A stretch of DNA of 64,000 nucleotides from Gammaproteobacteria bacterium (GCA_012960305.1 DUBM01000020.1:1-64000); one strand, 5' to 3'; shown: positions 46,907 through 57,014, counted from the first letter of the stretch. Notes: a model not told the origin generated them from the sequence alone. Numbers and translations are program-made.

Positions 46907-47284
46907 AAAATATCCTGTTGAGTATTAATTCCAGCAACGACTCCCTCTGTGAACCCTGCTCTAACCAGTTACTTAATTCAGTAACTTCTTAGAAAAATTA
47001 CCCGCAACGCTTCAAATTATCATCGGGTATACCTTCAGCATTGCGGCGAATGCGGTTTTTCTTCTCTGGTCAGAATTTCGAACGGCCAAGCAATCTTTAA
47101 CTTAGCGTTAGAGCCTTCTATTCGACAGCACTGTTGCTGGCCTGGCAAGGACTGGCTCCCAAATCGAAATGGGATTGCTTATCATTTAGTTTATCCTTTA
47201 AAAACAAAGACTTAAGTGAGTTTCTATTGACAAAACGGAGACAAAAAGCGATGCTAGCGCAAATCGAACTTAAAGGGGTTTTTC
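46907..47284 (+). other. Intergenic region upstream of bfr, no gene seen
   Basis: The 378 bases between bfd and bfr hold no supportable coding frame. There is no strong terminator after bfd. The ribosome-binding site AAAGGGG for bfr lies near 47271-47277. I see no second Fur-like site of comparable quality, so bfr may be regulated separately from bfd. Confidence 0.45.
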
Positions 47285-47749
47285 ATGAAGGCAGATGCCA
47301 CAGTTATTAAACATTTGAATACGGCGCTCGGAAATGAGCTGATTGCGATAAACCAGTATTTTCTGCACGCCAGGATGTACGAAGACTGGGGATTTAATAA
47401 ATTGGCAGAAAAAGAACATCATGAATCAATCGATGAAATGAAGCACGCTGATCAGCTGATTAAGCGCATTCTCTTCCTGGAAGGTTTACCCAACCTGCAG
47501 GATTTAGGTAATCTTCTAATTGGAGAGCATACTCGGGAAATGCTCGAGTGTGATCTCAGGCTCGAAATGATTGCCTGCCCAGATCTCAAAGATGGTATTG
47601 CCTACTGTGAATCTATTGGGGATTTTGTTAGCAGAGATTTGCTGAGTTCGATTTTGGATAGTGAGGAAGAGCATATTGACTGGCTTGAGACTCAGCTCAC
47701 TCTTATTGATAAAATAGGTTTAGAAAATTTTCAACAATCGATGATTTAG
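47285..47749 (+). CDS. bfr: Bacterioferritin
   Basis: The 154-residue protein is a heme-containing ferritin. All dinuclear-centre ligands are present (E18, E51, H54, E94, E127, H130), and M52 is the expected axial heme ligand shared between subunits. It stores iron as a ferric mineral in a 24-mer shell in the cytoplasm. Its neighbour bfd supplies the reductase partner. AAAGGGG lies at good spacing before the ATG. Confidence 0.95.
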   Translation: MKADATVIKHLNTALGNELIAINQYFLHARMYEDWGFNKLAEKEHHESIDEMKHADQLIKRILFLEGLPNLQDLGNLLIGEHTREMLECDLRLEMIACPDLKDGIAYCESIGDFVSRDLLSSILDSEEEHIDWLETQLTLIDKIGLENFQQSMI

Positions 47750-47920
47750 CTTCCTGCATCAATTTTGCAGCCGGGGGTTGGCTACTCTTAGCGATGCAAA
47801 TTCTCCGGTTGCTTCTACAAAGTCTGTTTTCTAATTTTTGCCCCCATTAAGTCGATAGCCTAAGTAACTCCTGCAGGGTGCTAACCTTGCTCCAATCCGC
47901 CACTGGGCCGTTGATTTTCT

Positions 47921-48886
47921 ATGTATGCATGCATTGATCTAGGCTCAAATAGTTTTCATTTACTTATTGGTGAATGGGAAAATGGTCATATCCCAATAAT
48001 TGAACGTTGTAGTGAAAAGGTGCAATTGGGCGAGGGTGTTAGTAGTAGCGGAGAAATCTCATCGGCTTCATTCGAGCGTGGTTTGGCGACTCTCCAACAT
48101 TTCAAATCTTTAATGGACGAATACCCCATACAGCAATATTGGGCGTTAGGAACTAATACTTTTCGTGTGACAAAGAATGCTAGTGATTTTGTCAATGCTG
48201 CAGCTGGGATAGGTATTGATATATCAATTATTAGTGGCGTGCAGGAAGCTGTGCTCATTTATGCGGGGGTGATTACCGCATTACCGATAACAAATACCCA
48301 CCGCTTAATAATCGACATAGGTGGTGGCAGCACTGAAGTGATTATTGGGAAGTCTCACGAACGTCTTATTACCGAGAGTCTGGCGATTGGCAGTGTGGCT
48401 TGGCGTGATCAGTTCTTTGATGAATCAAATTTATCTATTACAGCACTAGAGTCACAAATGGGTCTTGGTGTAGCTGCGGCATTGAAGGAATTTCAAAGCG
48501 TAGCCGTGGGAGTGAGAAAAGTAGGATGGAATGAAGCTTACGCATCCTCGGGAACGGTAAAAATGCTTATTACAATCTGCCATGAACAAGGTTTTGGTGA
48601 ATCACAAATTAGTTATCGTGCTCTACAGGAAGTCAAATCAACTCTTGCGACAGCGATAGTGATGAATTCCGAACTTCCAGGGTTAAAAGAAAGGCGCAGA
48701 GATTTATTGTTGTCTGGTTGGTGTATTCTCAGTGCTTTAATGGAGGCCTACGAAATTAATTTAATAAAATTCAGCGCCACCGCTTTGAGAGAAGGAATGC
48801 TTGATTTCATGGTAAAAAATGAAAAAACCTACCCGGCTATGGAGCAAAGTGGTTTGCCTAGTGTAAGTTTAGCAGCCAAGGGATAA
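47921..48886 (+). CDS. ppx: Exopolyphosphatase/guanosine pentaphosphatase family protein
   Basis: The protein belongs to the Ppx/GppA family, shown by IDLGSNSFHLLIGE at the N-terminus and IDIGGGSTEVIIG in the second phosphate-binding motif. At 321 residues it is the short form that lacks the C-terminal HD-like domain of E. coli Ppx and GppA. It degrades polyphosphate or pppGpp. It lies convergent with ppk, 43 nt apart, so synthesis and breakdown of polyphosphate are encoded end to end. The choice between Ppx and GppA cannot be made from sequence alone. Confidence 0.88.
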   Translation: MYACIDLGSNSFHLLIGEWENGHIPIIERCSEKVQLGEGVSSSGEISSASFERGLATLQHFKSLMDEYPIQQYWALGTNTFRVTKNASDFVNAAAGIGIDISIISGVQEAVLIYAGVITALPITNTHRLIIDIGGGSTEVIIGKSHERLITESLAIGSVAWRDQFFDESNLSITALESQMGLGVAAALKEFQSVAVGVRKVGWNEAYASSGTVKMLITICHEQGFGESQISYRALQEVKSTLATAIVMNSELPGLKERRRDLLLSGWCILSALMEAYEINLIKFSATALREGMLDFMVKNEKTYPAMEQSGLPSVSLAAKG

Positions 48887-48929
48887 CTTATTAGGGTCTC
48901 GTTACAAGATTGTTAGCCGAGCTTTTGAG

Positions 48930-51149
48930 CTAAGACTGAGATAATTGTCGCAATAGTTTTAATTGAACATCATCTGATTTTGCTGATTCGATACACCTTC
49001 CCTTATAGCTTCCATCTGCCATGAGCTCCCAGCTTTGTCCAACGTCATTTAAATGGAGTTCCATTTCTTTCATTATTCTAGCAGCATGCTTCTTTTTAAG
49101 AATCGGAAAACAGACCTCTATTCGATTTGAAAGGTTTCGCTCCATCCAATCAGCGCTAGCGCAGTAAACCTGGTGAGAGCCGTTGAGAAAATAGTAAACT
49201 CTAGAGTGCTCCAGAAAACGGCCCACCACGGAAACAACGCGAATATTCTCACTTACTTCCGGTATGCCTATTTTAAGGCAGCTGATTCCTCTGACTATTA
49301 AATCAATCTGCACTCCGGCTTGAGATGCGGCGTAGAGTTCTTTGATTATTTCGGGGTCAGTTAGAGAGTTAAGTTTGGCCAATATCCTTGCAGGCTTGCC
49401 TTCAAGTGCAGCTAGCTTTTCCGCAACAATTAACTTGATTAAAGACTTCCGTAAATTGAAAGGAGCATGAATCAGTAAGTCTGGATGGATTTTCTTACCC
49501 ATGCCGGTGATTTGTTGAAAAACTTTATGAACATCTGCGCAAACAATTTCATCAGCTGTCATCAGACTATAGTCTGTGTAGAGTAATGAATTCTTGCGGT
49601 GGTAATTACCGGTGCCAAGATGAGCGTAGCGCTTTAATGATTTACCTACACGCCGCACGAACAACAGCATTTTCGCGTGAGTTTTGTAACCCATTACTCC
49701 GTATACAACTACTGCGCCAGCTTCTTGTAAGATGCTGGCAAATTGGATGTTTTCTTTCTCATCAAACCTTGCTCGCAGTTCAATACAAACAGTTACTTCT
49801 TTCCCATTGCGAGCCGCCTCAGCTAATGCTTCAACCAGTTCTGAAGATTCGTTGGTTCGGTACAGAGTTTGCTTGATGGATAGTACGGCAGGGTCTTTAG
49901 CAGCCTGTCTCACCCAGTCAATTATTGGAATGAACGACTGATAAGGGTGGAGCAATAATTGGTCTTCTTTTTCAACTGCACTAAAAATATCCGCACCTTC
50001 TTGGAGTGCTTTAGGCGTGCTAGGAGAAAATTTTGGAAAACGGAGGTCCGGGCGATCGACCATATCGGTCAAGGCGGTCAACCGTTGTAGATTTACCGGA
50101 CCGTCGAGAGTGAAGCACTCTTCTTTAGTGAGGTTGAATCGTTGCAACAGGAACTCAGTTAGCTCCGTTGGACATTCCATTCCTACCTCTAACTTTGACG
50201 CCGTACCAAATCGACGGCTATGCAATTCACCCTGTAAGGCACTGGCAACATCTTCAACTTCTACATTGGACATTTCTAAATCTGAATTTCGGGTAACGCG
50301 AAACTGATGGCATTCGGTTACGGTCATTCCCGGGAAAAACTCATCGACAAAGGCATGAATTATAGATGAGAGGAAAACAAAATTATCGCCTTCGGGTATT
50401 ATGCTTTTAGGAACTTTAATAAGCCTTGGTAGCGAACGCGGCGCAGGCACAATTGCTAAACCACTATCTCTTCCGAACGCATCTTTTCCATCTAGGGAAA
50501 GGATAAAATTTAGGCTCTTGTTAACTAGTCGAGGGAAGGGGTGGGCGGGATCTAGGCCTAAAGGACTTACCACCGGTAACACCTCGTCGAAAAAATAATC
50601 CTTCGTCCATTCGATCAATTCTGCATTCCATTGATTGCGATGGTGAAAGCGGATGTTTTCCGCAGCTAGAGCTGGAAACAATCGTTCATTCAAAATTTTG
50701 TATTGTTCACAAAGTGCGATGCGTACCCGTTCGTGGATTTCTTTCAGAACCTGTTCTGGATATTTGTCGTCAGGTCCGGGGCGCTGTCGACCAAAATCTA
50801 ATTGTTTTTTTAGCCCAGATACGCGAGTTTCGTAAAACTCATCTAGGTTAGAGCTGAAAATTAAGAGAAAAACTAGGCGTTCGATCAGCGGGTGTTTATC
50901 TATTTTAGCTTGGCTTAATACTCGAAGATTAAATTCCAAGTAGCTGAGTTCTCGATTTTGATAGAAGCTCGAATCGGAGAAATCGATTGGAACTGTTTTT
51001 TTAGTCACGCAAGGCTCTGCTTCTCCCACTTTCTCTACGATGGGTGCAGCCGGCGAAAGTTCAGAACTAGAGCGCTCCGGAGTAGGAAGTACCCCTTTTG
51101 AATTGTCGACTATTACCGCTAGAGGCTTTTTCGGAGTTTGCAGAGACAT
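48930..51149 (-). CDS. ppk1: Polyphosphate kinase 1
   Basis: The 739-residue enzyme has the PPK1 domains in order: N-terminal (YQNRELSYLEFNLRVLSQA), middle, and two phospholipase-D-like C-terminal domains. The catalytic histidine lies in RYAHLGTGNYH and the second conserved region is HSRVYYFLNG. A low-complexity extension of about 55 residues precedes the usual start. It makes long polyphosphate chains from ATP at the membrane. Confidence 0.95.
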   Translation of the reverse strand: MSLQTPKKPLAVIVDNSKGVLPTPERSSSELSPAAPIVEKVGEAEPCVTKKTVPIDFSDSSFYQNRELSYLEFNLRVLSQAKIDKHPLIERLVFLLIFSSNLDEFYETRVSGLKKQLDFGRQRPGPDDKYPEQVLKEIHERVRIALCEQYKILNERLFPALAAENIRFHHRNQWNAELIEWTKDYFFDEVLPVVSPLGLDPAHPFPRLVNKSLNFILSLDGKDAFGRDSGLAIVPAPRSLPRLIKVPKSIIPEGDNFVFLSSIIHAFVDEFFPGMTVTECHQFRVTRNSDLEMSNVEVEDVASALQGELHSRRFGTASKLEVGMECPTELTEFLLQRFNLTKEECFTLDGPVNLQRLTALTDMVDRPDLRFPKFSPSTPKALQEGADIFSAVEKEDQLLLHPYQSFIPIIDWVRQAAKDPAVLSIKQTLYRTNESSELVEALAEAARNGKEVTVCIELRARFDEKENIQFASILQEAGAVVVYGVMGYKTHAKMLLFVRRVGKSLKRYAHLGTGNYHRKNSLLYTDYSLMTADEIVCADVHKVFQQITGMGKKIHPDLLIHAPFNLRKSLIKLIVAEKLAALEGKPARILAKLNSLTDPEIIKELYAASQAGVQIDLIVRGISCLKIGIPEVSENIRVVSVVGRFLEHSRVYYFLNGSHQVYCASADWMERNLSNRIEVCFPILKKKHAARIMKEMELHLNDVGQSWELMADGSYKGRCIESAKSDDVQLKLLRQLSQS

Positions 51150-51520
51150 AGCTATGTGATCAATTGAGAATTTGAAAGTATTACTTAACCTTGAACAATT
51201 ATCTCTTAAAAATCAATATTTAATCGTAACTATTTGACGCAGCATCTCAGTCGCCGGTAAAAAGCTTCTCAGAATCGGCTTTTCTTTGACCTGGATGACT
51301 TGCCACTCTCTATAGCTTCACATAAAGAAGCAAAGACTGCATCGCCAACTAATAGTTGTTAATTTCTGGTCCTAAATTTGATTTTTATATTGTTATTAGG
51401 AGTTGACTCTAAAAACGGATTCCAATAAAGTCCGCGGTTGACAGAATCAAACCGTAATTTGTTTGGTGCTTAATTGAATTCCGACAAACGTTCAATTATA
51501 CGATAAAGCGGAAACTTATA
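51150..51520. other. Intergenic region with a promoter candidate
   Basis: These 371 bases lie upstream of both ppk1 (minus) and the 39-codon frame (plus). TTGACT (51403-51408) and TAAAGT (51426-51431) at 17-nt spacing could be a promoter reading right; TTGACA at 51438-51443 has no good -10 partner. No coding frame is supported here. Confidence 0.4.
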
Positions 51521-51640
51521 ATGAGGCTAACTACTAAATCTAAAGTTCCAGGCTTCTTAGTAGAAGACGCAGTAGCAACCACAGCGGCTCGCCGTTCTGC
51601 GCGCGCAGTACATGCGCCCTCCGGAGACTTGTGGTTTTAG
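51521..51640 (+). CDS. Short peptide gene (39 aa), unknown function
   Basis: An ATG at 51521 opens a 39-residue frame starting MRLTTKSKVPGFLVEDAV, with a basic middle (TTAARRSARAV) and ending in SGDLWF. A GGA lies 7-9 nt upstream, a weak ribosome-binding site. A very strong terminator follows 18 nt after the stop, so this is a discrete transcript of perhaps 170-270 nt. It could be a real small protein, a leader peptide, or a small RNA in which the frame is incidental. The first six residues match the start of Rrf2-type regulators, which may be chance. There is no Cys, which argues against lanthipeptide-like products. Confidence 0.4.
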   Translation: MRLTTKSKVPGFLVEDAVATTAARRSARAVHAPSGDLWF

Positions 51641-51658
51641 TTAGTTAAGAATCGATTA

Positions 51659-51697
51659 AAAAACCTCTAACGCTTCGGCCTTAGAGGTTTTTTTTTG
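51659..51697 (+). terminator. Strong rho-independent terminator
   Basis: AAACCTCTAA (51661-51670) and TTAGAGGTTT (51681-51690) form a perfect 10-bp stem, with an inner GC-TTCG-GC tetraloop and a run of T residues after it. It separates the short peptide gene from the GNAT gene. Confidence 0.9.
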
Positions 51698-51741
51698 GGT
51701 GATGTTTAGTTTCCAGATATAACAATTAAGGAAAATTGGTC

Positions 51742-52596
51742 ATGAATGTTGTAGATATTGAGCAAGCCTCGCGAACTGCTTGGCCCGCGTTACAAGAGAA
51801 AGAGCTTCCCTTTGGAGTATTAAGGTTTTCCAAAGGCTTGACCCCCCGATCCAACTCACTGACTTTGTTCATGGGTGCCCCATTTAACTTCATCAATATG
51901 CTTAGTGTGACTGAGGATATTTTTCGCAAGCGCCGTTTACCTTCAATTTTGAGAGTGATTGATCCCGGCAATGCCCCGGATGAGCAGTTTAAGGAGCTTG
52001 ATTGTTATTTGGCAAATTCTGGTTATGCTTTAGAAGCACCTACAGAAGTCATGTTGGTGAATTTAGAAACTCATTCCAATGTCCATTTGCAAAAGAGTCG
52101 CTGCACAAAGGAAAATAAGTTAAAGAATCTGTTCTGCATACATCTCTGTGGCATTGATGACTGGCTTGTTGCTTGGGCGGAGCTAACTCTTGCAAGTGAA
52201 GAAAAGAGTCGCATATTTCATGGCATGCTCAGCACCCGAAGTAAAACATCGCATTTTTTAGTTGCTCGTGATTACACGGGAAAGGCGGTTAGTTGCGGAA
52301 TGTCTGTTCAGGCAGAAAAAACTATTGGTGTGTTCGGGATGGCGACTCATAAACATTCACGGCGAAAAGGTTTGGCCAGTAGTGTTATTAACCAGTTATT
52401 GCAGTGGGGGTCGGAGAATGAGGCAACTCACGGATATTTGCAGGTAGAAAGAGCCAATTATTCAGCTAAAAGGGTTTATGAAAAACTTGGATTTAGAAAA
52501 CTCTATTCTTATTGGTATCGAGTTAAACCGCTTGCTATTAATCCCCTGCTGCTAAGTCAAATATACCCAAAAACTGAGACGGGGAGAGTGTGGTGA
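51742..52596 (+). CDS. GNAT-family N-acetyltransferase with N-terminal extension
   Basis: The ATG at 51742 has AAGGA at about 9-nt spacing. The C-terminal part (about residues 150-265) is a GNAT domain with the acetyl-CoA loop in ATHKHSRRKGLASSVINQLL and the conserved NYSAKRVYEKLGFRKLYSYWYR ending. The first 140 residues form a separate domain (GVLRFSKGLTPRSNSLT...) similar to N-terminal halves of two-domain GNAT proteins. The acceptor is unknown. Its stop overlaps a GTG that starts an aminotransferase remnant. Confidence 0.85.
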   Translation: MNVVDIEQASRTAWPALQEKELPFGVLRFSKGLTPRSNSLTLFMGAPFNFINMLSVTEDIFRKRRLPSILRVIDPGNAPDEQFKELDCYLANSGYALEAPTEVMLVNLETHSNVHLQKSRCTKENKLKNLFCIHLCGIDDWLVAWAELTLASEEKSRIFHGMLSTRSKTSHFLVARDYTGKAVSCGMSVQAEKTIGVFGMATHKHSRRKGLASSVINQLLQWGSENEATHGYLQVERANYSAKRVYEKLGFRKLYSYWYRVKPLAINPLLLSQIYPKTETGRVW

Positions 52597-52867
52597 ATAC
52601 CATCGAAGTCGAAGACCGGTTGGCACAAAAACATCCTCAGGCTATTCATCCTGCCGGCGGAAGCGGCCTTCTCTGTGCTGGAGAGCTGAATTTAGATAAC
52701 TTGGTAACGCAATTAACTCAGTCTTGTTTTGAGAGAGATTTGTTAATTACTCCCGCGTGGAATCGAGTGGTTCGAATAATTCTGTCTCTATTAGTGAGTG
52801 AGATAAGCTTGAGGAAGGCCTTGGTATTTTGGATTCCGAGCTGTTATCAGTGGCCGGCTTAAGTTAG
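52593..52867 (+). pseudogene. Frameshifted C-terminal remnant of a class III aminotransferase
   Basis: The frame opening at GTG 52593 (overlapping the GNAT stop) reads like the tail of an ArgD/GABA-type aminotransferase: HPAGGSGLLCAGELN, then CFERDLLITPAWNRVVRI, where complete members have ER-G-LLI-x-P-x-x-x-x-VVR. After LLVSE the frame is lost; restoring one base near 52802 gives DKLEEGLGILDSELLSVAG and a stop at 52865-52867. That is the family's final helix. About 300 residues carrying the PLP lysine are absent, so it is not an active enzyme. Confidence 0.7.
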
Positions 52868-52971
52868 ACTTCTGCGCTCTAGATTTAGTGGCCCAGCCAA
52901 TTTGGATGGCGATTTTAAATTCATAGAACCACCTAAGCCAACAAGTGCAGAAACTATAGATAGGACACAAA

Positions 52972-53985
52972 ATGAAAAATACCCAGGTACTATTTGCCAA
53001 ACGTCCTTTCGGAGAACCGGAAGACGAATGTTTCAATTTTGTTGAGACTGAAGTTCCAGAATTAGGAGAAAATCAAATCCTTATTAAAGTATCTTGGCTT
53101 TCTCTGGATCCTTATATGCGAGGAAGAATGAATGATGTGAAATCTTATACTTCTGCACTGGAAGTAGGTGATGTGATGACAGGTGAGTCTTCAGGTTTCG
53201 TATTAAAGTCTAATTCTGATAAGTTTGCGGAGGGAGATACAGTGGCCGCTCACATGGGATGGCAGACACATATTGTGGCTAATGCTGATGATCCTCGAAT
53301 TATGAAAGTTAATATAGATAACGGAACCCTATCAGCACATCTAGGGGTAGTCGGAATGCCAGGTCGCACTGCCTATTTTGGCTTGACTGAAGTAGGGAAG
53401 CCGCAGCCTGGCGAGACTTTGGTTGTCGCTGCTGCTTCCGGCGCAGTTGGTTCTGCTGTGGGCCAAATTGCAAAAATTAAAGGCTTGCGTGCGGTCGGAG
53501 TAGCTGGTGGACCGGAGAAATGTCAATATGTTGTGGATGAGCTCGGCTTCGATGCTTGTATTGATTACAAAGCGGAAGGCTTTGAGCAAGCTCTGACTAA
53601 AGCATGCCCCGATGGCGTGGATATTTATTTTGAGAATGTTGGGGGAGCGGTAACAAAAGCCGTTGCTCCGTTGTTGAATAAGGGAGCTCGTGTTCCTATC
53701 TGTGGTTATATCTCAAATTACAATGATGAAGACATCACCAAAGCGGAAACACCATTTCATATTCTCAAAGCTTTAGATTCAATACCAGAGCATCGTTTTT
53801 TCGTGGTTACGGAATGGCGAGATAACTGGAATGAAGCTACAGAAATACTTGGTGGCTGGATTAAATCAGGGCAGCTTAGATATAAAGAATGTGTTGGTGA
53901 GGGACTGGAAAATGCACCTGATCTTTTTCGTGGTATGTTAAAAGGCAAAAACTTTGGTAAGCAATTAGTTAAGATAATTGACTAG
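52972..53985 (+). CDS. NADP-dependent oxidoreductase, MDR superfamily (CurA-like)
   Basis: The 337-residue protein is a zinc-free medium-chain reductase of the leukotriene B4 dehydrogenase/CurA kind. Signatures are WLSLDPYMRGRM near residue 40, GMPGRTAYFGL, and the nucleotide-binding AAASGAVGSAVGQIAK. Such enzymes reduce the double bond of alpha,beta-unsaturated ketones with NADPH. It is the first gene of a run of four metabolic genes in one direction, with TAGGA before the ATG. Confidence 0.9.
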   Translation: MKNTQVLFAKRPFGEPEDECFNFVETEVPELGENQILIKVSWLSLDPYMRGRMNDVKSYTSALEVGDVMTGESSGFVLKSNSDKFAEGDTVAAHMGWQTHIVANADDPRIMKVNIDNGTLSAHLGVVGMPGRTAYFGLTEVGKPQPGETLVVAAASGAVGSAVGQIAKIKGLRAVGVAGGPEKCQYVVDELGFDACIDYKAEGFEQALTKACPDGVDIYFENVGGAVTKAVAPLLNKGARVPICGYISNYNDEDITKAETPFHILKALDSIPEHRFFVVTEWRDNWNEATEILGGWIKSGQLRYKECVGEGLENAPDLFRGMLKGKNFGKQLVKIID

Positions 53986-54014
53986 TAAGTGCAGACCTCG
54001 AGAGCGCTAATAAG

Positions 54015-54830
54015 ATGGATGAATTTAATTTAAATAGACTTTTCGATTTGAATGGTAAAACTGCTCTAATTACTGGTGGATCCAGTGGATTAGGATTGAT
54101 TATGGCGAAAGGTCTTTTACAAAATGGTGCAAGAGTTCTTATTGCTTCTCGCAAACAAAAAAAATGTGACATGGCGCTAATTGAGCTTGAGAAATATGGA
54201 GATTGCTTTGCCGTAGCTGCAGATGTTACTAAAAGTGAAGATAGAGTTAAAATTGTGGCCGCTGTCGATGATTGTTTCGATGGTTTTTCTATCCTCATTA
54301 ACAATGCGGGTGGAAATTGGGGAGCTAAGTTAGAGGATTATCCAGACGATGGTTTTGAAAAAGTAATTAGTACCAATCTTAATGCAGTTTTCTCTTTAAC
54401 CCGAGACCTGATTCCGCAGCTTGAAAAATCAGCTACCGACGATGACCCTGGGCGAATTATCAACATCGGATCCATGGACGGTATTCATGTGCCTATTGTC
54501 CAGAGGGTACCAACATTTGCTTATTCCGCTAGCAAGGCAGCCTTGCATCACCTTACTAAGGCCTTAGCGATAGATTTGGCACCTAAGAAAATCACTGTGA
54601 ACGCAGTGGCTCCCGGTTTCTTCGAATCACGGATGACTGACTATGTTTTTGAACATTTTATTACTGACATTGAAGATGATTGTCCACTGCATCGGATTGG
54701 CCGGCCTGAGGAATTAGTTGGTATTGTGGTATATCTGGCTTCTCGAGCCGGAGCCTATACTAACGGCGCGGTGATACCCGTGGATGGCGGCACGAGCATT
54801 TCTAAAGGAAGGCGTCCCTGGACCGAGTAA
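54015..54830 (+). CDS. Short-chain dehydrogenase/reductase
   Basis: This is a classical SDR with TGGSSGLG at about residues 19-26 for cofactor binding, NNAGG, and the catalytic YSASK preceded by a serine (NIGSMDG). It ends with the usual PVDGGTS. The length of 271 residues is normal. It begins 29 nt after the CurA-like gene. The substrate is probably a hydroxyacyl or alcohol intermediate of the same pathway, inferred from the acyl-CoA dehydrogenase downstream. Confidence 0.9.
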   Translation: MDEFNLNRLFDLNGKTALITGGSSGLGLIMAKGLLQNGARVLIASRKQKKCDMALIELEKYGDCFAVAADVTKSEDRVKIVAAVDDCFDGFSILINNAGGNWGAKLEDYPDDGFEKVISTNLNAVFSLTRDLIPQLEKSATDDDPGRIINIGSMDGIHVPIVQRVPTFAYSASKAALHHLTKALAIDLAPKKITVNAVAPGFFESRMTDYVFEHFITDIEDDCPLHRIGRPEELVGIVVYLASRAGAYTNGAVIPVDGGTSISKGRRPWTE

Positions 54831-54980
54831 GACAACCTTTCCATGAGCAGGCTAATTTTCTTGTTCTTCGGCGAGTGAATTGTTAGCTTAGTTTCCCACT
54901 TCATGAACTGTTCGACGATTTAACAAGGTCGGCCTACAATTTGTGAAGTCATTTATTAGCAGATCAATGCTGGAGAAGAA

Positions 54981-55745
54981 ATGAGTCTATTTAACTTGGA
55001 GGGAAAAATTGCCCTGATTACAGGATCGACAAAGGGCATTGGCAAGGCAATTGCCGAACGAATGGCTGAGCAAGGGGCAATAGTTGTAATTTCTAGTCGA
55101 AACCAAGATGCCTGTGATGAAGTAGCTGCAGGTATTATTGTGCAGGGAGGTAAAGCCATTGCTATATCTTGCAACATCAACTACCAAGAGCAATTGCAGA
55201 ACCTAGTTACCAAAACACAGTCAGAATTGGGCTCTATCGATATTCTAGTGTGTAATGCAGCGATTAATCCTTTTTTTGGCAGCTCTCAGGAAATACCAGA
55301 TTCAGCATTTGATAAGATAATGCATGCCAATATAGGTAGCGTTCACCGGCTTTGCCAGCTGGCTATTCCTAGAATGGCTGAGAAAGGTGGAGGTGCGGTA
55401 GTGATAATCTCTTCTATCGGTGGCTTAAAGGGTAGTAATGCTCTGGGCGCCTATGCCATATCAAAGGCTGCAGACATGCAAATGGCGCGTAACTTGGCAG
55501 TCGAATGGGGGCCGAGAAATGTAAGAGTGAATTGCATTGCGCCAGGTCTAGTAAGAACGGATTTCGCCAAAGCGCTGTGGGAAAATCCAGAAATATACGA
55601 AGCAACTGTGTCTAAGTATCCCCTGCGTAGGATCGGTGAGCCAGACGAAATCGCTGGGGCTGCGGTATTCCTAGCTTCTGATTCTGGTTCTTTTACCACA
55701 GGTCAAACGATTGTCATCGATGGGGGTGGTACAATAGCCGGATAA
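54981..55745 (+). CDS. Short-chain dehydrogenase/reductase
   Basis: A second classical SDR (254 residues) with TGSTKGIG near the N-terminus, NAAIN for the NNAG element, ISSIGG and the catalytic YAISK. The C-terminus is the typical GQTIVIDGGGTI. A gap of 150 nt separates it from the previous SDR, and the acyl-CoA dehydrogenase gene follows 51 nt later. It shares only family-level similarity with the SDR at 54015. Confidence 0.9.
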   Translation: MSLFNLEGKIALITGSTKGIGKAIAERMAEQGAIVVISSRNQDACDEVAAGIIVQGGKAIAISCNINYQEQLQNLVTKTQSELGSIDILVCNAAINPFFGSSQEIPDSAFDKIMHANIGSVHRLCQLAIPRMAEKGGGAVVIISSIGGLKGSNALGAYAISKAADMQMARNLAVEWGPRNVRVNCIAPGLVRTDFAKALWENPEIYEATVSKYPLRRIGEPDEIAGAAVFLASDSGSFTTGQTIVIDGGGTIAG

Positions 55746-55796
55746 AAGCGGTTTAGATTTTATATTAGTTAAGTATTTATAGAGGAAAATAGTGAA

Positions 55797-57014
55797 ATGA
55801 TGGATTTGGGTTTATCAGAAGATTTAGTAGAAGTTAGAGAAAAAATTCGCAAGTTCATAGAAGAAAAAGTAGAGCCAATTGAGCAAGAGTATCACCATGA
55901 GATAGGAGTCGGTGATCGCTGGTCTCACACCTCGCGGCAGGAAGAGATTTTAGCTGAACTAAAAGATGAGGCCAAAAAGCTTGGCTTATGGAATTTCTTT
56001 TTACCCGAAAGCCAAGGCGGTGCTGGCATATCTAATCTTCAATATGCGCATCTTGCAGAAATCATGGGTAGAAGCCGTCTGGCTTCTGAGTCCTTTAATT
56101 GCAGCGCACCTGATACCGGTAATATGGAAGTATTGGAGCGTTATGGTTCTGAAGAGCAAAAGAAACAGTGGCTTGAACCTCTCTTAGAAGGAAAAATTCG
56201 TTCCGCTTTTGCGATGACGGAGCCAGGTATTGCTTCTTCTGATGCAACTAATATTTCCACTAGGGCTGTTTTGGAAGGAGATGAGTGGGTTATTAGCGGT
56301 GAGAAATTTTATATATCTGGCGCCGGAGATTCGCGTTGTAAAATTATGATCACTATGGTTGTAACCGACCCCGATGCCCCGAAGCACAATAGACAATCGC
56401 AAATATTAGTACCTATGAACGCAGAAGGCGTGGAAGTAGTTCGACCTATGCAAGTATTCGGTAGGGATGATGCTCCTCACGGCCACATGCACATAAAATT
56501 CCATAATGTACGGGTGCCTGAAAGCAATATTATTCTTGGTCGAGGGCGTGGTTTCGAAATCTCTCAGGGTCGTCTTGGACCTGGCCGCATTCACCACTGT
56601 ATGCGCTCAATCGGCGCAGCTGAAAAAGCCTTAGATCTTATGTGTAAACGTGCTGTAAGCCGCGAAGCTTTTGGTAAACCTTTGGCAGAGCTCGGTGGCA
56701 ACTACGACATTATTGCTGATAGTCGAATTGAAATTGAGATGTGTCGTCTATTAACTTACAAAACAGCATGGCTAATGGACTCAATCGGAAATAAGGCTGC
56801 TAGGGATGCGATTTCCCAAATTAAGGTTGCCGTTCCTAATATGGCATTACGAGTTATAGATAGAGCTATTCAGATGCATGGTGCAGCTGGAGTATCACAA
56901 GATTTTCCTTTGGCAGCACTATGGACAAGCCAGCGAACTCTACGTTTGGCTGATGGGCCCGATGAGGTTCACCGGCGTGTTATTGCGAGAAAGGAATTGG
57001 CTAAGTACGACTGA
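55797..57014 (+). CDS. Acyl-CoA dehydrogenase family protein
   Basis: The 405-residue flavoenzyme has the acyl-CoA dehydrogenase N-terminal helical, middle beta and C-terminal helical domains: [18 protein letters not shown] is the middle-domain FAD motif, [20 protein letters not shown] follows, and the end has [15 protein letters not shown] and [15 protein letters not shown]. It resembles the ACAD10/11-type group. It oxidises an acyl-CoA to the enoyl-CoA. AGAGGA precedes the ATG. The gene set suggests a catabolic route for a fatty or aromatic acid. Confidence 0.92.
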   Translation: MMDLGLSEDLVEVREKIRKFIEEKVEPIEQEYHHEIGVGDRWSHTSRQEEILAELKDEAKKLGLWNFFLPESQGGAGISNLQYAHLAEIMGRSRLASESFNCSAPDTGNMEVLERYGSEEQKKQWLEPLLEGKIRSAFAMTEPGIASSDATNISTRAVLEGDEWVISGEKFYISGAGDSRCKIMITMVVTDPDAPKHNRQSQILVPMNAEGVEVVRPMQVFGRDDAPHGHMHIKFHNVRVPESNIILGRGRGFEISQGRLGPGRIHHCMRSIGAAEKALDLMCKRAVSREAFGKPLAELGGNYDIIADSRIEIEMCRLLTYKTAWLMDSIGNKAARDAISQIKVAVPNMALRVIDRAIQMHGAAGVSQDFPLAALWTSQRTLRLADGPDEVHRRVIARKELAKYD

